Below, one piece after another: positions 33,061 through 44,495 of a DNA stretch of 64,000 bases (its first letter is position 1; the number at the start of each line of letters is the position of its first letter). Origin of the DNA: Manis javanica (lineage: Eukaryota; Chordata; Mammalia; Pholidota; Manidae); contig NC_133169.1 in the NCBI RefSeq assembly GCF_040802235.1, positions 45,701,034-45,765,033 on the forward strand, written 5' to 3'. Under the pieces are notes generated by a model. The model was not told the DNA's origin. It did no database searches and worked only from the letters and a program-made list of their open reading frames with translations. The translations under genes and the position numbers were made by a program.

Positions 33061-35755
33061 AACAGGCAAAAAAATTCCCCTGCCTCCTGTGAGGCCAGGT
33101 GGGGGAGGCCTTTACCCCCCCAACTTTGAAGAGCAAAATACATCAACAGAACTGTTCCTGTGGCCAAAAATGGAAGTTTATATTTAGGAATTTAATAATT
33201 TTGATGTAAAAGCTTTCTAAATGTGTAGGCTTCTTAACCACCATGCAGAATCTAATTAGGTACCTCAGATATTTAATGGAATTAAGTAAGTTTACTGGTG
33301 CATATTAATTCCTAATCTAACATTTTTAGTGCCATTCCTGATGGAATTCACAAATTCCTTAAAAACATGCAAGAAAGAAATCTCCCAGATGAGCATTACT
33401 ATCTACAGAGAAGAGCTACACTCTGGTAAATTACATCACAAATTTAATTTTAAATAAAACTGAATACCTCCCTCCCCACCCCTAACCACTATAGCTGTTA
33501 TATTATTGAAAATACTGACTCCTGAAGAAGACACCTTTTGTTCTTAATAAAACAAAGTCTTAAAGTAAAGACATCATTTTACACTACATCAAACTGGCAA
33601 TTAATAAAGTTTGGAGAATAAAAATGCTAAAATGTTATTTCTTTATTGCAGTTCTAATTGAACTAATTGGATAAATCTAAAGGGGACAGGTTTAATGTTT
33701 CAATAAGAATTCTCATTTCTTCAGCTATCTGTCATCATCTGGAATTTCTGATGATGACATTTTGTCATTTTTGATAGCTCCCTTTTACTACATTCTGGGA
33801 GTGAAATAACGAGATGCTCAGGACTAATGTACTGAATTCGAACTCAGTAATGGAAAAACAAAGTGTTTACAAGAATTAATAAGCTGAGGCTACTTTACCA
33901 ATTTAAAAGGTGGACATCAGTGACACCTATTTAAAATCACTGTGTGCAATGAAAAGGAACAAAAACATAGTATGATAAAGTGACTACAACAGTGACAGAA
34001 TCCTGATCCGGTCATGATTTGGAATGATTCAGTTCAGGGTCTTGTCAGTAGATGGAACTAAATCTTGAGATGGAATTAAATCTCACTGATCTTGAGCAAT
34101 CCTTATCACTATACAGTCTTAAGTTTCCTCATCTGTGATAGGAGAAAGTTGGGTCAATGATCTCCAGGTAATTATCCTGCTTTAATGATTTCCATATTTA
34201 TCTGACAAATAAGAACTTCAATAGGGCCTGTGAGCACAGCAAAACTTAGCTGAGTCTGATTAAATTCTTTCAGTATTGCTGTAGGGAGGCAAATTGTCAT
34301 AACTCCGTCATAAGACGTGTAATAAAAAAATGGAGTCAGAAATCTCAATAAAGTGGTAGCACAATATAATCAACTTACATATTTGGGGAGTCATCCCATG
34401 GAATCTATGCTAAAATACACAAACCAATGGAATCCTATTTATATTAATAAAAAATAAAATACCTATTTAAGAATGATCTTAGGAACCACTTCTCTATACC
34501 TAAACCAGTTCAGGAGGAAGGACATGGAGACCCAGAACCGTGAAGAACTGCATAGAGACAGAGTAAATGCACCTTCACAGCTTAGATCCTGGCCTTTATA
34601 GATCCTAAGTCACGCTGCTGTCTTTTTTCTACTCTATTGTGTTAACTCTACTTTCTTATAAATAAAGGAATACAAGAAACTGAATGGCCCAAATTCTATT
34701 GCTCTGAATTTAACTGGAAATTATTAGGTCTAAAGTATACTACAAATTGTTCATGACATATGCAAAACCAAAACTGTTTAAATAATTTTACTATTTTAAA
34801 TGAAGTAACTGAAATGTGTTTTTCTCTGCTCCCTCCTTAAATTGCAGTAAAGAGATTTAAGAAACAAAAATGCATAAGCCAAAAAGCACAGAGAATAGGA
34901 AAGGTGATTACAGAAATTAAATATAAAATTTGGAAGATGGATATACTAGTATTATATGATATTATATGACTTAACCAAACTCTAGACTGGCCAGGGAAGA
35001 AATAGAGAGCAAACAATGAAGAATCAGAGAAAAATTAAGGACTTTGGAAGAACAGCCCCCCTGAAACTGGGCTACAGATCCTCTGTCCTATCCTGTGGAT
35101 AAAAAATCAATTTTCTCCCTCCTTAGAAGAAAATCAGAATTTTCCTCTTGGAGAGATTTAACAAAAGAGATGTAGAACTGGGAAACACATGGACACCAGT
35201 GAGGCCGTGGAAACCAGACTGAAAGAGATTAAAGGAAATTCTTCCTATTAAAGGGTGAGATACAATGTCCTTCCTTCTACTTGGCCTGAGAATACCAGCA
35301 GCTAAAGTTACGCCTTTTAAGTACTACAGTGGATAATTCTTCTCCAGGGAATCTCACCAGCTCCAAAGAAAAACCTTAAGACATTGAGTGTTAGTATTTG
35401 ATAATAAAAATAAGGCACAGACTTAATACCTACAAAGAAGACCAGCAAATCCATAAGCTACAACCATGCCCAAAATTCCAATGGGCTATTTTAATGTTCC
35501 ATGGATCTTTCTGAAAAAGTATAAAGACTAGATTAAATGAAGTTGGTAATTAGGTCAAAGCAATGATCAGATGAAAAATATTAAATGATTTACTAGCTTC
35601 AAGAAAATAGGGAAAGTAACACATCAGTATAATTAAGTGGTATAGAAGGCTATAAGAACATCAGATTGTGGAAAATAACTTACTGAAAAGTTCAAAATCT
35701 AATGGGAAACAATTATATTTAAATACAATAGCTGGAAAATAAAGTTGAAAAAATC
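33061..35755. other. No gene seen
   Basis: AT-rich non-coding DNA right of the CpG island. No open frame longer than chance, and no repeat clear enough to name. Confidence 0.4.
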
Positions 35756-35759
35756 TATA

Positions 35760-36180
35760 ATCCCTTTATTCATTTGTTTAACACTATTCAATGAACTCCT
35801 AGAGATACAGTAGTAAAGACACAAATTTTCTTTTTTTGGGGAAAGACATGATCAAGGTAAAGAAAGGAAATAGTGTAAAGATAGTGTTAGAAGCTAAGAA
35901 GAAAAAAGAGGGGATATGACATTTTGGAAGAGGGCTAAAATTGTAGATTGGGTAGCCAGGGAAGGTTTCACTGTGACTTTGCAGGAAAAGACCTGAAGGA
36001 ACCTAGACAATCTGGAATCCCAACATCTGAGGTGAAAACTTGTACCAAGAGAGAGAAGAGCCAAGTATCCCAAGAGCATGGCTGGCCCATTCCAGGAACA
36101 CCAAAAATAAGTGTTATGGAACTGAAAAAATGAGAGGAGTATAAACTTAGGGAGGTAATAGAAAGGAAGACTGGTAAGCT
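35760..36180 (+). repeat. Ancient interspersed repeat (unnamed family), copy 3
   Basis: Words 'tagccagggaaggtttcact', 'ggaaaagacctgaagg' and 'gatacagtagtaaagacac' match the family at about 6640 and 13756, same orientation. The 168-codon minus-strand frame at 35894-36400 overlaps it and has no protein family content. Confidence 0.5.
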
Positions 36181-36429
36181 CCTCTGAACAGACGATAAAA
36201 GGGCCACACTGAGATGGAAGGAGAGGCAGAGACAGTCTTGTCAACAGCCCTCCTTCCAGTACAGTGACCCACAGTGAGGAGGGAGCCCACACATGCGGAG
36301 CTCTCCATGGAGCAAGGGGTGTGTGCCCCACATCAGGTAACCAAACTTTGGGACCTGTACTGGAAAGATGATCCCCCAAAACATCTGCTTTGAAAACCAA
36401 TGGGACTTATTTCAAGGAGACTCAAAAGG

Positions 36430-36692
36430 CTATAGGAAATTGAGATTCTGATTTTCAAGGGTTCACACATAAACTCATTCACCCTTGGACCAGTGCAAAA
36501 CCAGCATTTTGAAATACGTCCAGACTGTATGAGAAGGAGATTCATTGGGTAACCTCAAATAGTCTGTTGGAGGAGCCGGGGCCTGGTGGGATTCTCTCAG
36601 GCAACTGAAAGTAGAGTGTCTTCCATACATGTGCTAGAATAAAAACTCCTGTGGCTTTAACTCTGTATCTGGAATTCTTCCCTTTGAGAAGA
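36430..36692 (+). repeat. LTR-like fragment, first copy
   Basis: The segment near 36638-36690 has an aataaaaactcc poly(A)-like word, then gtggctttaactctgtat and a tail near ggaattcttccctttgag. A similar series recurs at about 37308-37380. This layout (poly(A) signal then T/C-rich U5) suggests a decayed ERV LTR. The left border is unclear. Confidence 0.4.

Positions 36693-36693
<1 letters not shown>

Positions 36694-36747
<54 letters not shown>
36694..36747 (+). repeat. (CA)n microsatellite, about 27 units
   Basis: An uninterrupted AC/CA dinucleotide run of about 54 bases. It is the longest pure microsatellite in the window and probably polymorphic. Confidence 0.95.
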
Positions 36748-36750
<3 letters not shown>

Positions 36751-37249
36751 CTTGGCATATATGAATCTCATACTAACCACAAACCAGAAACACATAAAAG
36801 ATAACACAAAAAATAGATGGCAATGTTAAGAGTAAGCAGTTAGAGAGACAGGAGCAGGAGAGGAGAGAGGAAGGCAGCCGCCCACCCAGTCTCTGGTCAG
36901 AGACCGCCTGTCTCCTTCAGACCAACCCGTTCAGTGGTTCAGCACAAACTGATAAACAGAAGACACGGTCACTGGGACCTTCCTGATTTTAGAGCATATG
37001 CACTTATGAAAGACCTTGTTGTTAATGACCCTGAAGCCACCGTATCATTATTGTATCATTTACATTAAAGTTTTGACCCCACCATGCATCTCTCTTGGAT
37101 GTTCTGGGAAAAAATGACAAACACAAACTTGTACAAAGAGGCTGAAGAGGAGGAAACAAGACATCCGAAAGACAGTGTGAGAATGAAAAAATGGGAGGGA
37201 GGAAACCAAATAAATCCCATAAAAGACACAATGAAAAGCCCAATGAGTG

Positions 37250-37395
37250 GCTACCCACCCTTGGAGTCAGTCTGCTTCTCTGTCTCAGGAGTAGTACTGT
37301 CTTTTGCTGCGCTAAATAAAAACACCCTGCAGCTTTAACTGTCTATTGGGTCTCTAAACTGAATTCTTTCCTTCAAGACAAGAACCCAGGAGATC
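37250..37395 (+). repeat. LTR-like fragment, second copy
   Basis: Contains ctaaataaaaacaccctg, cagctttaactgtct and ctgaattctttcc, closely parallel to 36635-36690. It ends at 'gacaagaacccagg', a typical U5 end of ERV1-type LTRs. It directly abuts the L1 fragment to its right. Confidence 0.45.
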
Positions 37396-37399
37396 CACT

Positions 37400-39225
37400 A
37401 ATGCACACTGCCCAGTCACAAAAGGAATCCAGCCAGAATATTAAAGAAAAACACCAAACCACAAAAGAGCAAGAGAAGAAAGGAACAGAGAAGAACTATC
37501 AAACCAATCAGAAAACAATCAACAAAACTGCAGTTAAGCGCATACCTATCAATGATTATGGTAAATGTAAATGGCATAAATGCCCCAATCAAAACACATT
37601 AAGATGGCTGAATGGATAAAAACAACATCCATCTATCTACAAAAGATTCACTTCATATCTAGAGATACACAGAAATCCAAAGTGAAGTTATGGAAAAAGT
37701 TATTCCATGCAAATGGAAATGAATAGGATGATGGGGTAGCAGTAATTATATCAGACAAAATAGACTTTAAACCAAAGACTGTAAAAAAGACAAGGGCATT
37801 ACATAATAAGGGGATCAATCCAAAAAGAAAGTATTACATTTAAAAATATTTATGCACGTAATGTAGGAGCACCCAAATATATAAAGTGACGGTTAACAGG
37901 CATATAGGGAGAAACTGACAGCAATACAATAATAGTAGGGGATTTTAATATCTCATGTCAATGGACAGATCACCTAGATTGAAAATCAATAAGGAAACAT
38001 TGGCTCTAAATGACACAATCAGATGGACTTAACAGAAGATACACAGAGTGCAGTCCTTCCAACAGCAGAACACATATTCTTTTCAAATGCACATGGGACT
38101 TTCATAATGATAGACCACATGTTTGGCCACAAAATACGTCTTTATAAATTTAAGAATATTTAAGAAGACCGAAATCATATCTTTTCCAACCACAACAGAA
38201 TAAAACTCCAAATAGGTTACAGAAGAAAACTAGAGGAAACACAAACATGTGGAGACTAAACCACATGCGCCTAATGAAAGGTTCAGCAAATAAAGAGAAA
38301 ATAAAAAAATACCTGGAGACTAATGAAAACAGAAATGCAATGATTGGGATACAGAAAATCAGTTCTAAGAAGGAAGTTTATAGAAATACCTCAAAAAAAA
38401 AAAAAAACAAGAAATATCTCCAATAAGCAATCTAACCCTGTACCCTAAAGGAACTAGTAAAAGGAAAACAAAGCCCAGAGTCAGTAGAAGGAAGGAAATA
38501 ATGAAGTGCAGAAATAAATGAAATAAAGACAAAAAAGCAATAGAGAAGGTCATTGAAACAAGAGCAGGTTCTTAGAAAAGATAAACAAAACCGATAAGCC
38601 TTTAGGTAGACTCACTGAGAAAAGAGGACTCATAAAAATAAGAGAAGACATCATAACTGATACCACAGAAACTCAAAAGGATTGTGAGAAACAGCCACAA
38701 ACAATTATAGGCAACAAGTTGGACAACCTTGAAGAAATGGAAAAATACCTAGAAACATACAACCTCTCAGACTGAATTCATGAAGAAATAGAAAAATTGC
38801 TAGAAGGAAATTCTGAATCAGTAATCAGAAAACTCCCAACAAAATCAAAGGCCGACGACTTTGCGGGAAAATTCTACCAAATAATGAAAGAGTTAATACC
38901 TTTCCCTCTCATATTCTTCCAAAAAACATACAAGGATAGAATGCTTCCAGATTCATTTTATGAGATCAACATCACCCTCATACCAAAACCAGACAATACA
39001 CCATAGAAAAAGACAACCATAGGCTAATAACCCTAATGAGCACAGATGCAATAAATCCTCAAGAAAGTATTAGCAAAATGAATTAAACAAACATGGAAAA
39101 GATCATGCACCCTAACAAAGGGACATTTATTTCAGGGATGGCTTGATAAAATGAAGGTTGAAAATCATATAATAATTTCAACAGATGCAGAAAAAGCCTT
39201 TGACAAAATTCACCCATTTATGATA
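37400..39225 (+). mobile_element. L1 fragment, ORF2 endonuclease to early RT, decayed
   Basis: Starts in the L1 region seen as 'catacctatcaatgattatg', continues through endonuclease-end words ('agatggctgaatggataaaa', 'ggggattttaatatctc', 'gaccacatgtttggccac'). It then reaches the RT domain ('aaaaccagacaataca', 'acagatgcagaaaaagcc') and stops abruptly at about 39225. Numerous stops and frameshifts. The 69-codon frame at 38797-39006 is an RT remnant. An A run lies at 38393-38406. The abrupt end is followed by about 160 bases of unassigned DNA and then the provirus. Confidence 0.8.
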
Positions 39226-39385
39226 GGGTTTCTGGGGACATAGGAAGACACGCGCTCACCTCTTCCCATAGACACACAGGAACTGAAGCTCCTGGTGCAA
39301 CAATTTCTGAAATACACTTGCACACTAAGCACTCCTAAGTATGGGGCTAGTAAGAGAGTGCCGCGTGGACGCGGGCAGGAGAGGC
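39226..39385. other. Unassigned spacer between L1 and provirus
   Basis: About 160 bases, GC-richer towards 39360-39385, that fit neither the L1 nor the LTR. It may be the 5' region of another retroelement. It does not recur on the far side of the provirus. Confidence 0.4.
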
Positions 39386-39900
39386 TGTTGGATTCTCCCA
39401 GAGGAGGATGCCGCCCCAAATCACTCACGAAAGGCGTCTCTGGATGCAACAAGCAAGAGGAATTTATTCAGGAACCAGCTAGCTGGGGTCCAAGTGTTAG
39501 CCCGACGCAGCGGGTCTCAACAAGGACCCCGAGCAGTCAAAGCCGGAGGTTTTTATAGCATTTTCTAAAAAGACAGTATTGTTCTACAAGCATGTAACAG
39601 GGTTTTTTTTCCAAGGACGCATAAATCTTCAGTTGGCGCCACATCCCGGGGGTTTCACGAGATAAGAACACCCTTAGCCATACAGTGTTTCAGCAAGATA
39701 AGCTTGGTATGTATGACTAATTGACCAAGGTTAGCTGTCTGAAGGCCGCAGCTGCCCACCACCTGGTGTTCATGATTAACTTGTTTTTCACCTTGTTTTT
39801 CAAGGGCTTTCTGAACATATTCAGAAAATGGCCTCTGTGTTTCTTAAGATGGCTGTGCTCAGGCTAACCTGCTGTCTTCACTGAATGTTTAGGTCCTACA
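39386..39900 (-). repeat. 3' LTR of the provirus
   Basis: 515 bases, delimited by TG...CA ends on the minus strand and by the adjoining polypurine tract. A TATA-type word lies at 39551-39557 and a poly(A) hexamer at 39463-39468. It is similar to the 5' LTR in R/U5 and in blocks of U3 ('gataagcttggt', 'cataaatctt') but differs widely elsewhere. Confidence 0.85.
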
Positions 39901-39918
39901 TTTCCCCACTTTCTCTTT
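39901..39918 (-). other. Polypurine tract
   Basis: On the minus strand an A/G-rich run ending in GGGGAAA immediately precedes the TG of the 3' LTR, where plus-strand DNA synthesis of a retrovirus would start. Confidence 0.8.
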
Positions 39919-39929
39919 GATCATTCCAA

Positions 39930-40110
39930 TCATGGAATGTTCATTTCTTCTTGCTGCGTAAGAGAGTGATACTGCTGCCTCAGCATTAGTACCTGAACGG
40001 CACTCACTCTTTCTCTAACAAAGGATATTAGCCGGTTTAAAACACAGGGACCAAAAGTGAGAAGCAATACAAGAATAAGCAGGGGTCCCGTTAGGGTGGA
40101 TATCAGGGTG
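39930..40110 (-). pseudogene. env: env 3' remnant (transmembrane segment and tail)
   Basis: A minus-strand frame encodes a hydrophobic stretch with '[13 protein letters not shown]' followed by a short cytoplasmic tail ending at TGA 39932-39930, just before the polypurine tract. This is the C-terminal end of a gammaretrovirus-type envelope. The surface subunit and most of the transmembrane subunit are absent, so no entry function can exist. Described only from what is present. Confidence 0.75.
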
Positions 40111-40119
40111 CAGGGATGG

Positions 40120-40269
40120 CTACCAGGTCTTAAGGGGGGCAGCCTTAGAAATAGACCACACTGCCTCTCCTGACTGGGAGTAGACCTGCCATGTCAGTAA
40201 CCTAGGCTCATGAGGGTTAGTGTTCTGGTGGGTTGGGGTTAGTAGGAGCATTAGAGTCACTAATAACAT
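40120..40269 (-). pseudogene. env: env 5' remnant (signal peptide and first residues)
   Basis: A 49-codon frame starts at ATG 40269-40267 with a Leu-rich signal-like segment (MLLVTLMLLL). It runs briefly into what should be the surface protein and stops at TAG 40122-40120. The next recognisable sequence is the far C-terminal env part, so at least a kilobase of env is missing between the two remnants. The start lies just after the end of pol, the usual env position. Confidence 0.65.
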
Positions 40270-40329
40270 AATTCTTCCTACACAAGTGAAGCTTAAGAGG
40301 GTTATCAGTCCGAGTTACTCACCAATCCG

Positions 40330-40470
40330 AGTCCGACTGGGGCACTTTCTTCAGATGTGAAGCGTGTACGCAGGAGGAGATGCCATCTACTTTCACGGCT
40401 GTGGGAGTGGTCAAGAGGACGATGAAGGGTCCTTTCCCCCGAGGCTCAAGGTTTCCTGTTCGGTGTCATC
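40330..40470 (-). pseudogene. pol: pol C-terminal tail, shifted frame
   Basis: The integrase frame stops at 40471. Similar C-terminal integrase content continues in another frame for about 45 codons ('[10 protein letters not shown]'). A small deletion near 40475 breaks the frame. Confidence 0.6.
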
Positions 40471-41883
40471 TTATGTAAACAGGTCTCCCACCTGGAACTG
40501 ATGAGGCATCGACAGGTCTTCCAGCCGATAGGCTTCCCGGATGGTGGCCCACACTTCTCTCTGTACAACTTCTAGGGCCCCTAACCTTTCAAGCAGAAAC
40601 TTATTAGTTACACATTCGGGGGATGCGTCGAGTTGAGCTGACTCAAGTGAAGCCGGGGCTCCAAACATTATCTCAAAGGGTGTTAGCCCAAAGCAGCTGG
40701 GAGTGTTTCGGACTCGAAATAAAGTGAAGGGAAGGAGGACCAACCAATCACACAAACCAGTCTCTATGGACAATTTAGTCAAGGTCTCTTTTAGAGTTCT
40801 ATTCATCCTTTCTACCTGTCCTGAGCTCTGGGGCCTGTAAGCACAATGCAATTTCCAATCTGTCCCCAGGATCTTGGCCAATCCCTCACTTACCTGGGCA
40901 ATGAAAGCAGGTCCATTATCAGAACAGATTACCTTGGGGATTCCGAACCTCGGAAAAATTTCTTCAAGTATCTTTTTGGATACCATCTGGGCTGTCTTGG
41001 TCTTGGTGGGGAAAGCCTCTGTCCATCCTGAAAAAGTATCTAAAAAAACTAAAAGGTACTTATGTCCATATTTAGCAGGCTTAATTTCAGTGAAGTCAAC
41101 ATCCCAGTAAGCTCCCGGCCGATCTCCGCGAAGCCTTTTTCTGCATATCATTTGATGTCTATTCACATTTACGGTTGGCAAAGAACACAATTCTTCACCA
41201 CCTCGTCTGCCATTTTTTTCTAAACCAATGATATGATAAGAGGAGTGTCGAACCAGGGCTTTTAGGTTCTTGGCTCCTAAATGTGTCAATTGATGTAATT
41301 GCCTCAAATATTCTCCTGCCCCTTTCTGGGGCAGAATGTTTTTCCCATTTCCTGACTTATATGTTCCGAGGGGTGAAGATTTTTGGAACCTCAGTTTGTC
41401 CATCTGAGCGAGATCCTCAGGTGTAGACTGGAAGCTCTTGATACATATTGCTTCCGGATGCACCTGGAGGGGTAAAATGTTCATTCCCTGAGCTGCTTGT
41501 TTTGTGGCTTGGTCCGCCCTCTGGTTTCCTTGAGCTATTGGAGAGTCATCTTTCTGATGTCCAGGGCAATGTATTATCACTACTTCCTTAGGCCTATGGA
41601 TGGCTTCTAACAAATCTAAAATTTCCTGTTTGTTTTTAACATCTTTCCCGGCAGAAGTTAACAGCCCTCTCTGTCTATAAATAGCCCCGTGTATATGAGC
41701 GGTGGCAAAAGCATATCGGCTGTCAGTGTAGACGTTAAGTCTCTTACCTTCTGCCATCCTTAGAGCCTGAGTCAGGACAACGAGTTCCGCTCGCTGTGCA
41801 GAAGTGCCCGTTGGGAGTCCGCTGGCCCACACGATCCGGTCATCATCCACTACTGCAGCTCCCACCATCCTCTTACCTTCCAT
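40471..41883 (-). pseudogene. pol: pol: RNase H and integrase part
   Basis: 470 codons open. RNase H comes first, with acidic residues at E33 (RAEL), D54 (TDSRYA) and D124 (QRADQ) and the HCPGHQ loop. A linker follows, then the integrase core with D253 (DVDFTE), D312 (SDNG) and E348 (GQVERMNR), a D,D-35-E catalytic set that looks intact. The N-terminal zinc region keeps its His pair but appears to have lost one Cys (ELCSLP where C-x2-C is expected). The C terminus is cut by a frameshift. It is in the same frame as the RT part, separated by two TGA codons. It would act in the virion as part of Gag-Pol, but no complete polyprotein can be made. Confidence 0.85.
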
Positions 41884-41907
41884 GATGTAACTGCTCCCAT
41901 CTGTGTA

Positions 41908-41946
41908 TCAAGTCAGGAGTCCTGGTCCTTCCAGGGGCTGATCTCA
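41908..41946 (-). other. Two in-frame TGA stops between RT and RNase H
   Basis: TGA at 41946-41944 and TGA at 41910-41908 interrupt an otherwise continuous pol frame (43338 to 40471). There is no length change here. Single-base changes are the simplest cause. Confidence 0.8.
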
Positions 41947-43332
41947 TAAGTCCCGGCGGGTCCCTGTCTCCTCAGCCAGGATTTCCTGGCAGGTATGGAG
42001 TACTTCTTTCCCCGGATTGGGAAGCAGAGTAGCCGGGTTTAGGATGGTGGGCAGGGCAAATTCCACACGATCGCGATTTAGGAGCAAGGTTTGGTAGTGA
42101 GTCATTCTGGCGTTTGACATCCATCTTTCGGGTGGTTGCCGAATTACACTTTGCAGCGCATGTGGAGCAACTACAACAAGCTTCTGTCCCAGAGTTAGTT
42201 TATCAGAATCTTTAAATAAGAGGGCTACAGCCGCCACTACTCTCAAGCAGGCAGGCCATCCACTACTCACTGGGTCTAATTTCTTTGACAAGTAAGAGAC
42301 TGGTCTCTTCCGAGGTCCCCATTGCTGGGTCAATACTCCCTGAGCCACTCCGCTCCATTCATCCACAAAGAGGACAAATGGCTTAGTCACATCTGGCAAT
42401 GCCAGAGCAGGTGCCGACAAGAGGGCTTTCTTAATATCATCAAAGGCCTGTTGTTGTTCAGGTCCCCATACAAACGGGACCGCCCCTTTGGTTAGGGGAT
42501 ACAGAGGGGCGGCTAAGGTGGCATATCCGGGTATCCACAATCTACAAAACCCTGCCGTCCCCAGAAACTTGCGAACCTGGCGTGGAGTAGTGGGAACCGG
42601 GATCTGCATCACAGTCTGCTTTCGCGCTTCAGTTAGCCACCTTTTCCCCTCTCTCAGGGAATATCCCAAATAAGTCACTTGTTGTTGACAAATCTGTGCC
42701 TTCTTGGCAGATGCCCTATATCCCAATTTAGCAAGTTCAGTCAAAAGGGCTCCAGTGGCCTCTTGGCAGGCTTCCTGAGTAGGGGCTGCTATCAGTAAGT
42801 CATCAACATATTGTAACAAAGTTACCTGTGGGTTGGAGGCTCGGTAAAAGGCCAAGTCCTGATGTAAAGCCTCATCGAAGAGGGTGGGTGAATTCTTGAA
42901 TCCTTGTGGCAAGCGAGTCCAGGTCAATTGTCCAGTAGTTCCTGTGGAGGGGTCTTTCCATTCAAAAGCAAACAGCAGTTGGCTACTCTGGTGCAGGCGC
43001 AAACAAAAGAAGGTGTCTTTTAAATCTAAGACTGTATACCAGGTGTTTTCCGGGGCCAGGGAGCTTAGCAGGTTATAAGAGTTTGGCACAGTGGGATGAA
43101 TGTCCTGTACCCTTTTATTAACTTCTCTTAAATCTTGCACTGGTCGATAATCTCCTGTTCCCACTTTCATTACAGGCAGCAAGGGAGTGTTCCATGGGGA
43201 TTTACATTTTACTAATATCCCCTGCTCTATGAGCCGCTGGATATGGGGTCTAATTCCATCTTTGGCTTCTTTACTCATTGGATATTGTCTCACAGTCACT
43301 GGTAGGGCTGAGGGTTTTAATTCTATGACCAC
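41944..43332 (-). pseudogene. pol: pol: reverse transcriptase part
   Basis: 462 codons open. Features of gammaretroviral RT are the LDLKD motif with the catalytic Asp near residue 103, the LPQGFKNSP motif near 151, the YVDD box at 175-178, and the thumb/connection region to about 440. The frame is bounded upstream by TAG 43341-43339 and downstream by TGA 41946-41944. All catalytic Asp residues appear present. The enzyme could not be released normally because protease and Gag-Pol are broken. Confidence 0.88.
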
Positions 43333-43341
43333 CAGGGGCTA

Positions 43342-43836
43342 GTTCACAGTGAGCCCCATACCCGCCGTCTCCACCCAGGCCCCCGGAAACTGGTTAAGCC
43401 ACCCCTGACTAACTCGGGAGGGTTCTGGTTCCTTAAAAAGACGGTACTCATCTTCTAATCTAATGGTCAGGATACTTAGGCCCAAAGCTTTTTTCTCCCT
43501 ATTAGTTACTCAAGTGTCTTCAGCCTGAAAGGATATTTGGGCCCCGACTTTGGTCAAGATGTCTCTTCCTAATAGGGGTGTGGGGCATTCTGGTATGACA
43601 AGGAATGAGTGGTTTACTTGTCCCACTCCTAAGTCTACCGTTCTTTGGGTAGTCCATGCATATTGTTTCTGACCTGTAGCCACAAGCACCCAAGACTTTT
43701 TGCCAGAGAGGGGGCCCCTAGCTTAAGTCAGTACAGAATGTTGAGCACTGGTGTCCACCAGAAACTCAATGGGTTGCCCCTCCACCTTCAGGGTTACCCT
43801 AGGCTCGGGGAGGGGCTCCGAGCCCCGTCCTCCCTA
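43342..43836 (-). pseudogene. pro: pro: protease region, broken
   Basis: Just after an amber codon (43836-43834) a short frame leads to the aspartic-protease active site at 43755-43747. It reads D-T-S rather than the D-T-G expected of this family. A TAA stop follows at 43725-43723. The rest of the protease to 43342 is interrupted. The DTS change alone would be expected to impair catalysis. Confidence 0.75.
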
Positions 43837-43868
43837 ATCTTCTTCCTCCAGCAGAGACAACACCTTCT

Positions 43869-44495
43869 TCAGAGGTCCCCACGGTGGCTTCTTAGGCACT
43901 CTTTCACCCAATGCCCCTTTTCTTTGCAGTATGCACATTGATCCTTCTCTGAAGGGGTCCGGTTGCCCAGGTGCCCTGCCTTGCTAGTTCTGCCACTGGA
44001 GGGCGACTGTCCCTTACCTTCTACTACTGCGGCCAAGATCCTTGCTAAATTTTTCTCATGCCTTCTATCTACTTTTTCTTCTTTACTTTCTCTTTCCTTC
44101 TCTTTCCTTAACTCTTTCTCTTCCTCAGTCTCCCTCTTGTGATAAACTTTCTCAGCCTCTTTTATCAAATCTTTCAACAACAAATCTTGTAAACCTTCTA
44201 GCCTCTGAAGCTTCTTTCTAATGTCGGGTGCTGACTGCCCAAAAAAAGCAAGGGCCACTGAAGCACTATGCTCCTCAGAAGTGGGATCAAAAGGAGTGTA
44301 CCACCTGAAGGCTTCCATCAGGCGTTCTAAGAAAACTGCGGGTGCCTCGGTGGCTCCCTGACTGACCTCTCTTACCTTGGCCAAATTGGTGGGGCGTCTG
44401 GCGGCCCCACGGAGACCTGCCACCAAAGCCTGGCAATAGATGGTTAGTCGCTCCCTACATTCTGGAGAATTAAAGTCCCAGTTGGGTCTGGTCAA
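43869..44495 (-). pseudogene. gag: gag: capsid C-terminal part and nucleocapsid
   Basis: 208 codons open. It contains the capsid major homology region (QG...E....F..RL, about residues 46-60), a long charged Glu/Lys helix typical of gammaretroviral capsid ends (about 120-145), and one CCHC zinc knuckle, C-x2-C-x4-H-x4-C, near residue 190. The frame stops at 43869, 33 bases before the amber codon (43836-43834) that leads into pro and in another frame, so a small indel lies near the end of nucleocapsid. A TAG codon near 44506-44508 blocks it upstream. Confidence 0.85.

Noticed and set aside
32673..33187. Overlapping GC-rich frames in the CpG island on both strands
   Set aside because: High GC removes stop codons, so long frames arise by chance; no family content was recognised. 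Only the frame running into a strong donor is kept, as a low-confidence candidate.
35894..36400. 168-codon minus-strand frame with hydrophobic segments
   Set aside because: It lies over an ancient repeat copy, and its sequence shows no known domain or start context.
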